64,000 nt of DNA from Mycoplasmoides gallisepticum (GCF_900476085.1 NZ_LS991952.1:124001-188000); one strand, 5' to 3'; positions 1 to 11,338 are shown, counted from the stretch's first letter. The notes: generated by a model not told the origin, from the sequence alone. Numbers and translations are program-made.

Positions 1-635
1 AATCGTGAAGTTTCATTTATAGCATTTATTCTTTCTATTTTATCATAGTTATTAGATTCGAAATTGGGTTGGTATCTGTCTAAGTATTTAGTAGTGCCTC
101 CTGATATCTCATTAAATGGACTAAACGGAATGTCGCGCAATATAACATTCGGTTTGTACTCAGGTTCTACATCAATAATATAAAAATCACCCACTAAGTT
201 ATTAGTTTTTAAAAATCTTTCAAATTTATTGTAATCATCAGAGCCCTTTTTAAAAACTATTTCAACTAAATAATAACCTTGAATAGCTTTACTGATACTA
301 GCATTTACTACTACTGGCTGTTTTTTAATGAGCTTTAGAATATTATTATTATCATAAACACGGAAATCACCATTAAAAGTAATGAATCCTTGGTAATAGT
401 CATTGTTTTCAAAGTCATAAAGCTCATCGTAAGAACCGCCATATAAATCTTCTGACGGATTAATATCTTGTTTATTAATTTCTAGACTATTATTAACTAA
501 ACCATAATTACGATTATAAGTTCTTTTGGAATCGCTAAGTTTTCCAGTTTTATCATTATTAAAAGTAGCAAAAAGTGGAACAGCAGGAGTTATTATTGCT
601 AATGAAATAATACTTGTAATTTTTTTAATTTTCAT
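1..635 (-). CDS. Subtilisin-like (S8) protease, N-terminal part, cut by window edge
   Basis: The frame starts at the ATG at 635 on the minus strand and stays open to base 1, about 211 residues. It begins with a signal peptide (MKIKKITSIISLAI...). It shares blocks with the complete protease at 11339-13282: 'YDFEN.DYYQGFITFNGDF', 'NNILKLIKKQP', 'NLVGDFY' and 'YQPNFESN'. The visible part is the exported leader and the pro-region-like N-terminus; the catalytic residues would lie outside the window. The function is inferred only from similarity to the second copy. Its start lies about 240 bp from the left end of an IS remnant. Confidence 0.75.
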   Translation of the reverse strand, partial: MKIKKITSIISLAIITPAVPLFATFNNDKTGKLSDSKRTYNRNYGLVNNSLEINKQDINPSEDLYGGSYDELYDFENNDYYQGFITFNGDFRVYDNNNILKLIKKQPVVVNASISKAIQGYYLVEIVFKKGSDDYNKFERFLKTNNLVGDFYIIDVEPEYKPNVILRDIPFSPFNEISGGTTKYLDRYQPNFESNNYDKIERINAINETSR

Positions 636-877
636 ATCAATCCTTAAAAAATCTAATAGTTATTTAGATAAAACTATACGTAAACAATCCAGGTGGTCAT
701 TAGATTTCAGTTATTTTTTCTTTACAACACAAACATAATTATTTAATAATAGAAATGCATTTTCATATCATCATTCAAATAATATGATTTTTTAGTTTAA
801 CATATTCAACAGCCGATTCTTTTGTTTCACAAAAAAAATAATTCGAAATTTATTAACAGGTATTTTGAGAAATTTTG

Positions 878-2241
878 GTGAACAAAGATAATTTTGTTTA
901 ATCTGAGTTTTTTCAAACTTCCCGTTTTTCTCAAATAAGTACTAAAATAGATGCATCAACTCTTCATATTTTTTTTAATTGAATTTCCAACTCCGCGACT
1001 ATTTTTATTTAGTTTTTTATCTCTTGGGCTGTAACCAAAATGTACATAAAGATCTAATAGTTAGTTAGCTTATGTTATTAAAAGATTTTTTTGTAGTTAA
1101 GAAACTATCAACTACAGTTTTCAACTATATTGCTGATATAAACTAATGTCCATAAAGCTTTAGAAAAAGCGAAGAGTTTTTCTATGCTGTTTATAGTTCT
1201 TTTGACAACTTCACCTGCCTGCTTGGCTAGAACCAACTTACTTATTTTTTTAATATTAAAGCTGTATTTTGCGCATTCTCAACTGTCTGCGCCGTATATG
1301 TTTTTAAGTACCTTAAAAAATCTGATCTCGTGGAGTATGATAAATATTTTGCTGCATTTCTAATCATGTAAAGGGTGCAAGTAATGTGCATTCTCTGGAT
1401 AAGCCTTCTCAATTACCCATTTAAGCCATCTAAACTATAATGCATGTTTCAGACAATCCTCGTTATTTGAGATTACCAAGAAGGTTCATTCATTCAGTAG
1501 CCGGTTTAGTGTTACTTACGTATAGTGCTATAAGCTCTTTTTGACAGTTAGCATTGATTCATACCACCACATAAAGCTTTTTATTTACATACTTTGAACG
1601 TCCGCTTTCTTCAGTTTTAATCTTAAAACCTTACCGTCAATCACTATGATTGGATAGTTGTTTTCAAGCGACCTTTCACGCCGATCGCGTATCTCTTCTT
1701 GAACAGTTTGGATGCAATTTGAGATTACGCTAGGGCTTACTTTGAACCCATACATTAACGTTATTTGATCAGCAATTTCATTGTTTGATAAACGAGTAGA
1801 AGTTAAAGAAAGAACATCTAAGATAAACTTATCTTGAATAATTCTTTGATATTTCAGGATAATTTGAAAGTTTTGATTTTCGTTACGAATTCTTTTTATT
1901 CTTATGGGAGTTTCTTCTTTCCCTCACTTAACATTTCTAGTGTATGAGCCATTTTGATACACGTTCTCATCATTATCAGCATTTTTCTCTTAGTAACTCT
2001 AGTTTACCAACGTGTTCATCATTAACTAAAGCCTGTAAAACAGGCTCGGCAATACAATTAGTGATGTTTAATAGTTACTTTCTACTACCAGGACCAAATT
2101 GTTTAACCAATCGACAATTAATTTTTGAATCTGTTTCATTTGTTCGTCTTTTGAATTTATTCTTGTTTACCGTTTATTAAATTATATTAGTCTTTCTTGT
2201 TTGAGTTGATAAATGTTTTACACAAAATTTAATTCAGTGCC
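878..2241 (-). mobile_element. IS256/mutator-type insertion sequence, copy 1 (decayed)
   Basis: The region is colinear with the IS copies at 9713 and 21489. The right end reads ACAAAATTTAATTCAGTGCC (ends about 2241); the left end near 878 carries the matching TAATTTTGT motif. No clear target-site duplication was found. It is the most degraded of the three copies. Confidence 0.75.
960..2190 (-). pseudogene. IS256-family transposase remnant, copy 1
   Basis: Read on the minus strand, pieces of the transposase are recognisable in several frames: 'KQIQKLIV', 'NDENVYQNGSYTRNVK', 'STRLSNNEIADQIT', 'VIDGK', 'LSETCI' and 'YKKLN'-type ends. Many frameshifts and internal stops interrupt them, so no functional protein can be made. 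Around 1740-1760 it keeps a base (MYGFKVSP) that has been lost from copy 3, which helps locate the frameshift there. Confidence 0.75.
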
Positions 2242-2375
2242 ACAAAAAACATTTTTATCGGTTTTACTTACTTGAGTAAAAAGTTGATTAAAAACTCATT
2301 AATTGTTAAATTGATATATAATATAAAAAAGTTAATTCTATACCCATGAACCTAAATAAAAAATTTTTATTAGGT

Positions 2376-2381
2376 TATAAT
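2376..2381 (+). promoter_or_regulatory. Candidate -10 box (TATAAT) for the ABC/lipoprotein operon
   Basis: A perfect TATAAT lies 129 bp upstream of the permease ATG. It sits just after an AT-rich imperfect palindrome (CCTAAATAAAAA...TTTTTATTAGG). The long perfect inverted repeat at 2411-2452 would fall in the leader. Confidence 0.45.
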
Positions 2382-2410
2382 ATCCCCAAATTTTTAATTT
2401 GAATATTATT

Positions 2411-2452
2411 TAATTAATAATTTAGTAGTTGGAACTACTAAATTATTAATTA
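2411..2452. repeat. 20-bp perfect inverted repeat with 2-bp spacer in operon leader
   Basis: Arms at 2411-2430 and 2433-2452 are exact reverse complements separated by GG. No U-tract follows, so this is not a typical terminator. The inner ten bases TTTAGTAGTT recur directly before the permease start at about 2497-2506. Confidence 0.8.
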
Positions 2453-2509
2453 TTTAAAACATACGCAATCGTTGATTATTCCACTTATTATTATCATTTA
2501 GTAGTTAAT

Positions 2510-4342
2510 ATGAAATCAGTAAAAAGTTATGTATATTTTTTACATAAAATCATCTTAAAAAAGAAAAGCAGTTACGTCTTACCAATTGTCTTTTTTGCTT
2601 TAGCAATTATCTTTAGCATTACATTATCAGTAGTTCAGATTCCAGATCGTTTTAAGAACTTTACTATTTATGCAATTATCTTTGCTGAAATGATTCTAAC
2701 AATCTTTTATGCGAGTTTAAAAGCACTAAATATTTATAAAGATTTAGAAGAAGAAGGATTGGAATTACTTACATATAGTAAACCGATTAACCGAAGGGAT
2801 ATTTTTATTGCTAAATTTATTGTTTTTATTATTTTCGATTGTTATTGAGCAATATTAATGACGCTTAGCAATATAATTTTAGTTTTAAATCTACAAAAAA
2901 CAAACTTAACACTGGTTTTGTTACTTTCATTTACGGTTTTCTTTTTTGCTTTTTTAATTTTTGGGTTGTTTGCTTCAATCATCGGTTATAAATTCAATGG
3001 AAAGATTGCCTTAGCGATCCCATTAACAATCATCTCGCCTTTAATTATTGGTGGTAGTATTGTAAGCTCACAGTCTACTTCGTCAGCAAACAATTTAGCT
3101 TTCTATCTGAATACAAAAAGGTTATTACAACCAGCTGGAAATGAAGCTAATGTAGAAACATTTTATCTAAATAATAATCAGGATAATTTTTATATCTTAC
3201 CAAACGGTTATGACGAACCAACCTTTAGTCAAAAACAAACTGAATATCTAAGAACTGCTTATAATTTTGCAAAAAACTCGTCTACTGAATGACAGATATA
3301 TTCTTGACTAGTTACCCCTTATCAAATGATTGATATCTTTAACTTTAAAAACCAAAATATTTTTAATACATTTCAAAGTAACTATACTACTAATTTAGAT
3401 AACTACCTATATTACAACAAGCTAGATGCACCAACATATTCTTATCAATTAAATGAGAATAACGTTTTACCAAGATATTTAGTCAATATACGTGACGACA
3501 AAACACCTAATTATCAAGATGTTTATTTAGTTCCAGGAGCCTTAAAAAATAATTTAAATCCAAGTTTAGACGAACTAAATAACACTAAAATTATCTATGC
3601 GCGACAGGATGCTGATAATTTTGATATTACTTTTCCTGAAGATGAATTTAATAATACTAATGCTAGTGATATTGTCGGCAAATTGAACTGAACTTATATT
3701 AAAGAATTATTAGATTCAAAAGTATTTAATGCTTATTCTAAACAATTTATTGATAATTTAATTAAGTCTGATGGTTATATAAACGGGGATCCTAATGATT
3801 TAACTTATTATCACAATCTTCTTATGAGTGAGATTCAAAATGAAATTACTGATGAACAATCTAAGTTTAACAATTTGGATGATAATATAACCGTTTTAGA
3901 GGATTCATCAATTACCAACAAAATAATTAAATCTAATATTGAAAGACAGATCTATTTAACTGTTGCTTTAGTTTATTACATTTACTTTAATCAAAATAAC
4001 GATCTATTAACAACTGCTTTATTATTTAATAATAAGCTAGATGATAATTCAAATAACTTTACACCAAAACAATTAAGTTTTAATTATGGTGCTTATACTT
4101 ACCATATTGGTGGATATACAAATTACTCAACTAAGCAAGAAGTGCAAAATAATAAAGTTATCATTCGTTACGACTTAAAACAATCTAATAATTTTGTTTT
4201 TCAACCTGTGACACAAATTATGCAAATGACGCGTAACAAAGAGATTATTAATAAATACTCATTCATTTTACTATGAGCTGTGATTGCATCATTATTTGTA
4301 GTAGCAAACAATATCTTATACATTAGAAAGGATTACAAATAA
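2510..4342 (+). CDS. ABC transporter permease subunit
   Basis: The frame is continuous for 610 residues when UGA is read as Trp. It has a hydrophobic segment near residues 22-45, further membrane helices in the first 200 residues, a large hydrophilic, probably extracellular middle part (about 205-580), and a last membrane helix at the C-terminus before RKDYK. This layout (membrane cluster, big loop, terminal helix) fits an ABC-2-type exporter permease. The stop overlaps the start of the ATPase gene (TAATG), so translation is coupled. The substrate is not evident; the downstream exported proteins suggest a surface-associated system. Confidence 0.7.
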
Positions 4343-6036
4343 TGTATATCTTGGAAGTTAAACGTTTAAATAAAATATATCAAGATAAGAAAAGCTCTAG
4401 AGGAGTGTTTGATTTAAATTTTAGTGTTGAAAAAGGGGCATTTCACGCTTTTATTGGTGAAAATGGTGCAGGAAAAACTACAACAATTAAGTCAATTATT
4501 GGTTCATATCGTCAATATGAAGGTGAGATTCTAATTAATGGCATTTCCTCACGAGAAGCTGCTTCTAAAGCTAAGTTAGGTTATGTGCCAGAAAATACAA
4601 TTTTTCCAAAAGAACTAACAACATGAGAATATTTGTTTTCCTTGGCTAAATTAAGTGGTTTAAGTTCGACTCAAGCTAAAACCAAAATTAATGAATTGTT
4701 GAAAAAATTTGATATTGTTGATTTAGTAAATTTAAAACCATATTCTTTTTCATCCGGACAAAAGAAAAAAGTATTATTAATGCAAGCATTAATTAACGAT
4801 CCTGAAATAATTATTTTGGACGAACCAGCAGCTAACTTAGACCCCACTGCTCGATATCAATTATTTAAATTATTAAGTCAATTACATAACGAAGGTAAAA
4901 CGATATTTATCTCTTCACACAATCTTAGTGAAATTGATAAATACGTTGATTCTTACACTTTAATTCATAAGGGTAAAATAATTTCATCGAGTAAGAAAGA
5001 AAAATCATTAGAATGCATTTTTTATGAAAAGTCATCAATAAATAAAATATTTGTTTTTATCGCAAGTTTTAGTATTTTTCCTGGCTTACTTTTATCTAGC
5101 TGTGTTAATGAAAGAAATCCAAAAGATCAAAGCGAAGTAACTATTAAACTAAAACAGAAACAACCCTTAACAACAAATGAAATGTTTGTTGAAAATTATT
5201 TGAATCAAATTCAACCTGATAAGAAATTAGCCGATCTATACAAAAGAACTCAGCTAACTATCTCTAATGCTTTTTATGATGAATTAAAAGCAGCATTAAT
5301 CACAGCTAGCCCTTCAAACATTAATGTCTTGTCAAAGTCAGCTTCAGAAAACTCATTACAAGTAACCAACTCAATTAACACAATCAAAAACACATTAACT
5401 AAAAACTGATTTTGATACTTGTGAAATATCAATCAAAACACATACGTTTTAAATTACTTTAACGACGATTACACTGACATCAAAGGTAATGAAGAAACTC
5501 CAGATAATCCAAAGAACACTAAAAGTCTTTTTGATTACGTTCAAGATAAATATAAATCATATTTTTATAATTTAAAAAACTTAACTTTTGAAGGAATTAA
5601 AACATTTGAGTTGGCAAACCAAAAACATGATGTTTATACGGCAAAAACGGCTAATTATTTAAAATTAGGAACAGATGCTTTCATTGTGTTTTTTAGATAT
5701 ACACAAGATAATAAAGAAGAGATTTTATTTTCCCCAGATGTTTTTGTTAAAAATGTTGAAAATTTAGATCTGAATACTTTAATTGATGCTTTTAATACAA
5801 ATTATATTTTAGCTTACGAAAATATAATTAAACAAATGATTAATTATTACACTGTGTTAGGAGAAGAAAATCCAGAAGATCTAGCTTACAAGGAACATGC
5901 TGATAACGTTCTTTTTAGCTTATACACAAGAAACAATTACGCAAGCGTTTTTAATAGGGCTTTAGATCTAGTAAACAATGATCAACTAAAACTTTTAAGG
6001 TATAGATGAGGAGATATCAATGAAATTAAAAACTAA
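4342..6036 (+). CDS. ABC transporter ATP-binding protein fused in frame to a lipoprotein
   Basis: Residues 1-225 are a complete ABC ATPase: Walker A GENGAGKTT (39-47), signature FSSGQKKKV (a variant of LSGGQ), Walker B IIILDEPAANLDP and the switch histidine in ISSHNLSE. It partners the permease, overlapping it by one base. After residue about 228 the frame runs straight into a typical lipoprotein leader (INKIFVFIASFS...LLSSC) and about 320 further residues, ending with TAA at 6034-6036. A cytoplasmic ATPase followed by an export signal makes no biological sense as designed. The two were probably separate overlapping genes joined by a 1-base deletion in the A-run at 5027-5030. Confidence 0.8.
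5024..6036 (+). pseudogene. Lipoprotein moiety of the fusion (start lost by frameshift)
   Basis: From about 5029 the frame encodes K-S-S-I-N-K-I-F-V-F..., a hydrophobic stretch and the lipobox LLSSC, followed by a charged exported domain of about 320 residues with no recognised family. An ATG at 5024 is one base out of frame with it. Adding a single A to AAAA would give M-K-K-S-S-I-N-K and would let the ATPase end at TAA a few codons later (FYEKVINK, stop). As it stands the lipoprotein has no start codon of its own. It could still be made by slippage on the A-run. The stop overlaps the next gene by 17 nt. Confidence 0.65.
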
Positions 6037-7018
6037 ATTAACCAAATTATCTTTAATTATTCCGTTTGCTTTTAGTGCCGCTTCATGTGCTGATTATGAT
6101 CAAAAATCAAAATTAAGTTCACTTATTGATCACAGTAAGGATATTTCTTTAAGAACAACAAGTAAGGAAGAATTAGTTCATAAGAATATTATTGATAGTT
6201 TACTTAATTTAATCTATAAAAATACTCCTGAAGCTCAAAATGCTAAAGAAGTTTATATTCATCAACAAGAAACAAATGCCGATAATATAAAAGCGCAATT
6301 TAAACAAATTGAAGAAGACTTTAATAAACAATTCAAAATTTTAGAAATAACTAATTGAGAAGAAGAGTTAAAACAAAAACGTGAAGAATTAATTTTTTCT
6401 AGATTTAACCCTGAAAAAGCTGCTGAAATAAGAGCAAGAATTCAAGAACTCCAAGACTTAATTGCTAGCGCTAGAAACGATGATAATCCAATTGATTTTT
6501 TTGCTCAATATCAAGATTTTGTGTCAAAAAATTGATTCTTTATTCTTAACAACTTAAATATCTTTGATTGAAACTTTATAACCTGAGCGCTAAATCCTTA
6601 TTATCCCGAATCAAAGAAGATCTTAGTATCTGAAGAATACCAAAACAAAGTTAAAAGATTAACACCATTTAATAGTTTGAATTTTAGCAACACTTATTTA
6701 GATGATATTAAACTTGGCGATGAAAGTCGTGAAATTGGCGATAATGACGTTTATTATCTCAAAAAAGATAAACTAGTCCTTAGATTTTTAATTAGGACCG
6801 TTTCAGCACCTATTAGTGGAGTTGTTCTAAGTTATTTACCAATATATTTTGGAGCTTCAAGAGCAAAAAACATTTCATTAAATTTAATTTCATCAGTTAT
6901 TCATAGTGGGTTTATTCACCGTTATGAAACGGGATTACAACAATACGAAGTTGATATGCCAATAAAGCAAAGATATGGTTATCCGGCTTTTGTTTTTAAT
7001 TTTCTAAAAAAAGGATAA
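6020..7018 (+). CDS. Exported lipoprotein of the ABC operon
   Basis: A 332-residue frame (UGA as Trp) with a lysine-rich start (MKLKTKLTK), a hydrophobic core and the lipobox AASC at about residue 20, so it is predicted to be lipid-anchored on the outer face of the membrane. The mature part is hydrophilic with a coiled-coil-prone segment (EEELKQKREEL, KAAEIRARIQELQDL) near residues 112-145. The start overlaps the previous frame and has the purine-rich GAGGAGATATCA before it. No known domain was recognised; its position suggests it works with the transporter. Confidence 0.75.
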
Positions 7019-7023
7019 AACTA

Positions 7024-7905
7024 ATGAAAATTAAAAAGGCTTTTTTAAAATTTATTATCAGTTCAGCTTTTGTTAGTCTTGCTTTAGTTACAATTCCATC
7101 TTATGGTATTAAAAGTCAAGTTGTGAGTCAAAACTTAGATCAAATTAACTTAACTTCTGATCTTGATTTAAAATGAAGAAATTTTTTAAATCAAACTGCT
7201 ATTACTAATGTTTTGCATGAAATGTTTGGTGATAACAATCAAGCAAAAGATGAATACATTAAAAGTCAATTTGATCTGATTAACTCACCATATGCAATCA
7301 AATTAAAATCAGCACTTAAATATGCTAATTTAATTACAAGACCATCAACAGCTAAATTCGATTTTTTTAGTGGTATTTCATACCCTTATCCAATCGAACA
7401 GGCTATTAAGGTTATCGACGAAGCACAAAGTCAAAATTGGTTATGATATCTATATAATTTAACTACTTTAGTTTTTATGCAAAAATCTGATTTTACCAGG
7501 CAAAACAATGAATCTGCTGCATCTTTTGCTATTCGCGATAACGAAAACAAACTACTTTACAGTAATTTTGTAACCTTAAAAAGTAATATTTTTATCCAAG
7601 AGGTTAAACAAGTTGATTCAGATAATAATGTTACTTTTTATCTATTAAATAAGGATGGTTATATTTTACAAATCGAAATACGCAAAGATCCAGAAGAACC
7701 AACTAGCGCTATTATATTTGGATATATTAGAACATATCCAAAATTATTAGAAGCTAATCAAATTAACGAGATTTTTAATTTAAACAAATATGTAAACCTA
7801 TATGCTTCGTTTGGTTTAAGTTCTAATAATGAAACTGCTGAGGTTTTATATAAAGACTTTTATGGAGGGGTTTTATTGCAATATACTGCAGTAGATATTT
7901 ATTAA
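7024..7905 (+). CDS. Exported hypothetical protein of the ABC operon
   Basis: A 293-residue frame beginning MKIKKAFLKFIISSAF, a signal peptide of about 28 residues. Unlike its neighbours it has no cysteine at the cleavage region (SYGIKSQ), so it is probably secreted or membrane-held rather than lipidated. The rest is hydrophilic with no family I recognise. It starts 5 bp after the previous stop and its own stop directly abuts the next ATG, consistent with one polycistronic message. Confidence 0.7.
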
Positions 7906-8832
7906 ATGAAAAAGATATTTAAACTATTAAATTTAGGTTTGTTAACTGCTTTATTACCTATTGTTATAGCATCTTGTACTAATGACAATATTTCTGAAAA
8001 AATTAGGATGAAAAGCGATGATAAAGTATCTTATAGTCCGCTACCTAGATTATTTTTTCCTAAAGCTAAGTATGTTGATGATTTAGAAGCCGCTTTAGCT
8101 AAATATGATTTAAGTTTTTCTGATGAACAGGAACAAAATTTTGAGAAATTTGATCTTGCAAAATTTAATAAATTAGATAGCCAGTTAACTAAAAATGCGA
8201 ATGAAATCTATCGTTTGCAAAAACAAATTGCTGAAACATCAATATCAGCTGAAGTTAAAGCAGAAAAACATCAACAAATTTTAGTTTTGTTCGATAAAAA
8301 CTCAGCTTTATTAAGTGATAATATTATGGCTTTCTTTAAGTATATTTATAATTTCAGAATGAAATTTTATGATTACGCTTTATTAACAGATTCATTTAAA
8401 AATAACTCAGAAAACCATTCAGCTCGTTATCTACATTTTGCACTAAACGTTAATAACCAGTTTGCTAATGATAATCTTGCAGCTCATATTCATTTTAGAT
8501 ACAACCGTAGCATCACTCGCGTAAATATTGTTGGCACTGATTTAAAGACTTCTATGTTGGTTGACTCAGAATTAAGAGAAGGGTACAGAGTTATGTATGT
8601 GTCTTTATCAAATGTAATCTTCAAACTTTATGTTTCAAATGATAACAAAATTTCATTAGATTCAAGAGCGATCTTCTTCTCTGGTGCTATTGGAAACATT
8701 GACCCACAAGAAACATTGGATGCTATGGAAAAAAATCCTGAAAAATTAACTCAGTTTGACATTGAAAATTTTGAAAACAAATTTACTGCACTCCCATATG
8801 TTAAATACCCACAAATTAACTCAATTTTTTAA
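7906..8832 (+). CDS. Exported lipoprotein, last gene of the ABC operon
   Basis: A 308-residue frame with no UGA codons. The leader MKKIFKLLNLGLLTALLP ends in the lipobox IASC at residue 24. Residues 80-140 are rich in K, E, Q and N and could form a coiled coil. The function is unknown. It begins immediately after the preceding stop (TAAATG) and is followed by a strong hairpin terminator, marking the operon end. Confidence 0.75.
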   Translation: MKKIFKLLNLGLLTALLPIVIASCTNDNISEKIRMKSDDKVSYSPLPRLFFPKAKYVDDLEAALAKYDLSFSDEQEQNFEKFDLAKFNKLDSQLTKNANEIYRLQKQIAETSISAEVKAEKHQQILVLFDKNSALLSDNIMAFFKYIYNFRMKFYDYALLTDSFKNNSENHSARYLHFALNVNNQFANDNLAAHIHFRYNRSITRVNIVGTDLKTSMLVDSELREGYRVMYVSLSNVIFKLYVSNDNKISLDSRAIFFSGAIGNIDPQETLDAMEKNPEKLTQFDIENFENKFTALPYVKYPQINSIF

Positions 8833-8874
8833 CAATTAATTTCATATAAATAACCAAAATCATCGGTAAAAATT

Positions 8875-8924
8875 AATAAAATTAACATGCTGCTGCTAAA
8901 AACAATTTGCATGTTGATTTTATT
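8875..8924 (+). terminator. Hairpin terminator of the ABC/lipoprotein operon
   Basis: AATAAAATTAACATGC (8875-8890) pairs with GCATGTTGATTTTATT (8909-8924): a 16-bp stem with one G-U pair, followed by TTTTGC. It probably serves the operon ending at 8832. Confidence 0.75.
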
Positions 8925-8945
8925 TTGCATTAGTTTTAGTTCTAT

Positions 8946-9712
8946 TTAATTAGCCTCATAACCAAAACAATCAATTGATAAAGGTGTTAATGATTTGTTA
9001 ACAATCTTGATTGTATGTTGATCATAACTAGCAAATCTGTTTTCAAACAACTTGACACCATTCATTGCGTAGGTTGATGAAATCTTATAGTTTTGCTTAA
9101 TTAATTTCCATCTTCGTAAATATCTACAATGACTGGTTGATTAGACGTATTGCCATAAAGAACAAACACTTTCATCTTTCTAGAAAACTCAAGATAATCA
9201 TTAACTTTATCAGTAGTTAACAAGCTTCCATTAACTAATGATGTGTTATTATCATCAACTTTTCAAAAGTCATAATAATTAGCGCTATCATTAATTGCGT
9301 CTAAATACTTATTAATTCGATTATCTTGATAAAAAGCTATTCTCCAATAACAATTCCGCTATTAGTACTTGTATTTTTATATCAAACTTGATCGCTTACA
9401 TTAGTTGAATTTACTAATGCTTCTACGTTTGCTGATAAATAAGCAGTATCACCATTACCCGTAGAATTACAGCTAGATAAATTACCACCACTAATTATGG
9501 TGCTATCACCTATACTTGAATTGTTTACAACTGAACTATTAGCGCTGTTAATTTTATTAAGATTAGCAGTCTCGCTTTGCGCATTATTTTCAGTAGCTAC
9601 CTGAAGTTGAACCCTATCATTCCTTACTTGTTTTTTTAAGACTGAAACATAAGCACAACTACTCATTGCTAGACCTAAAAAGATGATTGAAAGCAATCAT
9701 ACAAGTTTTGTG
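8946..9712 (-). pseudogene. Lipoprotein pseudogene, 5' end removed by an IS element
   Basis: On the minus strand a leader KLVWLLSIIFLGLAMSSC runs out of the IS copy 2 border, so the Met start and N-terminus are lost. The frame then shifts at about 9340 and again at about 9103. The pieces read 'SIGDSTIISGG', 'DYLEFSRKMKVFVLYGNTS', 'QPVIVDIYEDG' and 'VKLFENRF...SYDQHTIKIVNKS'. The C-terminal part looks like a beta-rich domain, but I cannot name a family. Confidence 0.7.
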
Positions 9713-11057
9713 GGGACAAAGCTAATTTTGTGTAATTAGATTTTCTCTAATTTTTAGTTTTTTTAATTAAGTTCGAAGATATATCCATTAACTATTCATA
9801 TATTCTATATCAATTTCTAACTCTTCGAGTTTTTTGATTTAGTTTTTTATATCTTGGGTTGTTACCAAAATGTACATAAAGATCTAATAGGAATTGATTT
9901 ATGTTATTAAAAGACTTTTTCGCAGGTAGGAAAGTGCCAATTACTGAATTATAGTTTTCAACTATGTTGCTAGTATAAACTAATGTCCGTAAATCCTTAA
10001 AAAGTAAAGAGTTTTCTATGTTGTCCATGGTTCTTTGGATAACTTCGATTGCGCTCTTGTTAGAACTGCCTCACTTATTTTTTAAATATTCAAAGCTCTG
10101 TGTTTTGCGCCTTCCAATTGTTTGCACCATATATGTTTTTTTAAGTCTCTTAAAAAATTGGGCTTCATGGAGTGTAATACATATTTCGCGGCATTTCTAA
10201 TCATATGGACCGTACAAGTAATATGTATAGCTTTCGGATAAACGTTCTCACTTGCTTCTTTGAAACCCTTTAAGCCATCCGTAACAATAATACATGTTTC
10301 AGACAATCCCGTCCTTTAAGATCATCAACAAGGTTTGTTTATTCAGTATCCCATTCAGTGCTATAAGTTCTTTTTAACAGTCAGCATTGATTTCTATCAC
10401 CAGATAAAGTATTTTATTTTTATACTTTGAACGTCCACTTTTTTTAGTTTTGATCTTAAAAACCTTACCGTCAATCATTATGATTGGGTAGTTGTTTTCT
10501 AGCGACCTTTCGTGCCAATCGCGCATCTCATTTTGAATAGTTTTGAAGCAATTTTAGATTACGCTAGGACTTACTTTAAAAACATACGTAGCCGTTATTT
10601 GATAAACAATTTCATTGTTTGAGAAACTAGCAAAAACTAAAGAAAGCACATCTAAGATAACTTATTTTGGATGATTCTTTGATATTTCGGGATAATTTGA
10701 GAGTCTTGATTTTCACCACGAATTCTTTTCATTATTATAGGAATTTTCCTTGCCTACATTTAACATTTCTAGTGTTTGGCTGTTTTGATACTTAACAACA
10801 TTTTCTCTCAACAATTCTAGTTTACCAATGTGTTAATCATCAACCTGAGCCTGTAAACAGGCTTAACTATATAATGAGTGATGTTTAATAGTTACTTTAA
10901 CTACCAGAACCAAATTGTTTAACAAACTAAACAATTAATTTTCAAATCTGTTTCATTTGCTCGTCCTTTAACTTCTTATTTTTTTAACTCTCATCAAATT
11001 ATATTTAGCTATGTCTTTTAGGTTAATTAACTGTTTTACACAAAATTGATTCGGTGC
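9713..11057 (-). mobile_element. IS256/mutator-type insertion sequence, copy 2 (decayed)
   Basis: Colinear with copies 1 and 3. The left end is GGACAAAGCTAATTTTGTGT (about 9714); the right end is TTACACAAAATTGATTCGGTGC. It interrupts the lipoprotein pseudogene on its left and lies 280 bp before the protease gene on its right. No target duplication was identified. Confidence 0.8.
9760..10985 (-). pseudogene. IS256-family transposase remnant, copy 2
   Basis: Minus-strand pieces match copy 3. 10082-10306 reads MSETCIIVTDGLKGFKEASE...CTVHMIRNAAKY, containing the second catalytic Asp of the DDE triad. 9810-10028 reads TSNIVENYNSVIGTFLPAKK, with the catalytic Glu. Frameshifts separate these and the upstream half. 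A TAG also cuts the C-terminus compared with copy 3. Confidence 0.8.
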
Positions 11058-11338
11058 TATAATTTCCTATAATGACGAATAAAGTGAAAAAAGTTATTAA
11101 TCATAAGTAAGTTTAGGTAAACAAAAACAAAATCTTAAAACTTAAAAATTTGACACAAAAATTGATTCTTATATTAAGATAAGTTATATTATAAGTTATA
11201 TTAGTTGATTTATAAGATAGTCCAAGCTATTATTTTTCAATATTTAAAAATGATATTTTGAAAAAGCTTTGAATAAATAGATATAGCTATTAATTCAAAA
11301 TTAGTTTGGGTTATTTACATTTATTATTAGAAGATTTT
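11058..11338. other. AT-rich leader of the protease gene
   Basis: No gene was seen. It contains a short direct repeat (TAAGTTATAT twice, about 11180-11203) with a TATATT/TATAAG-like element that could be a promoter for the protease gene at 11339. Confidence 0.35.
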
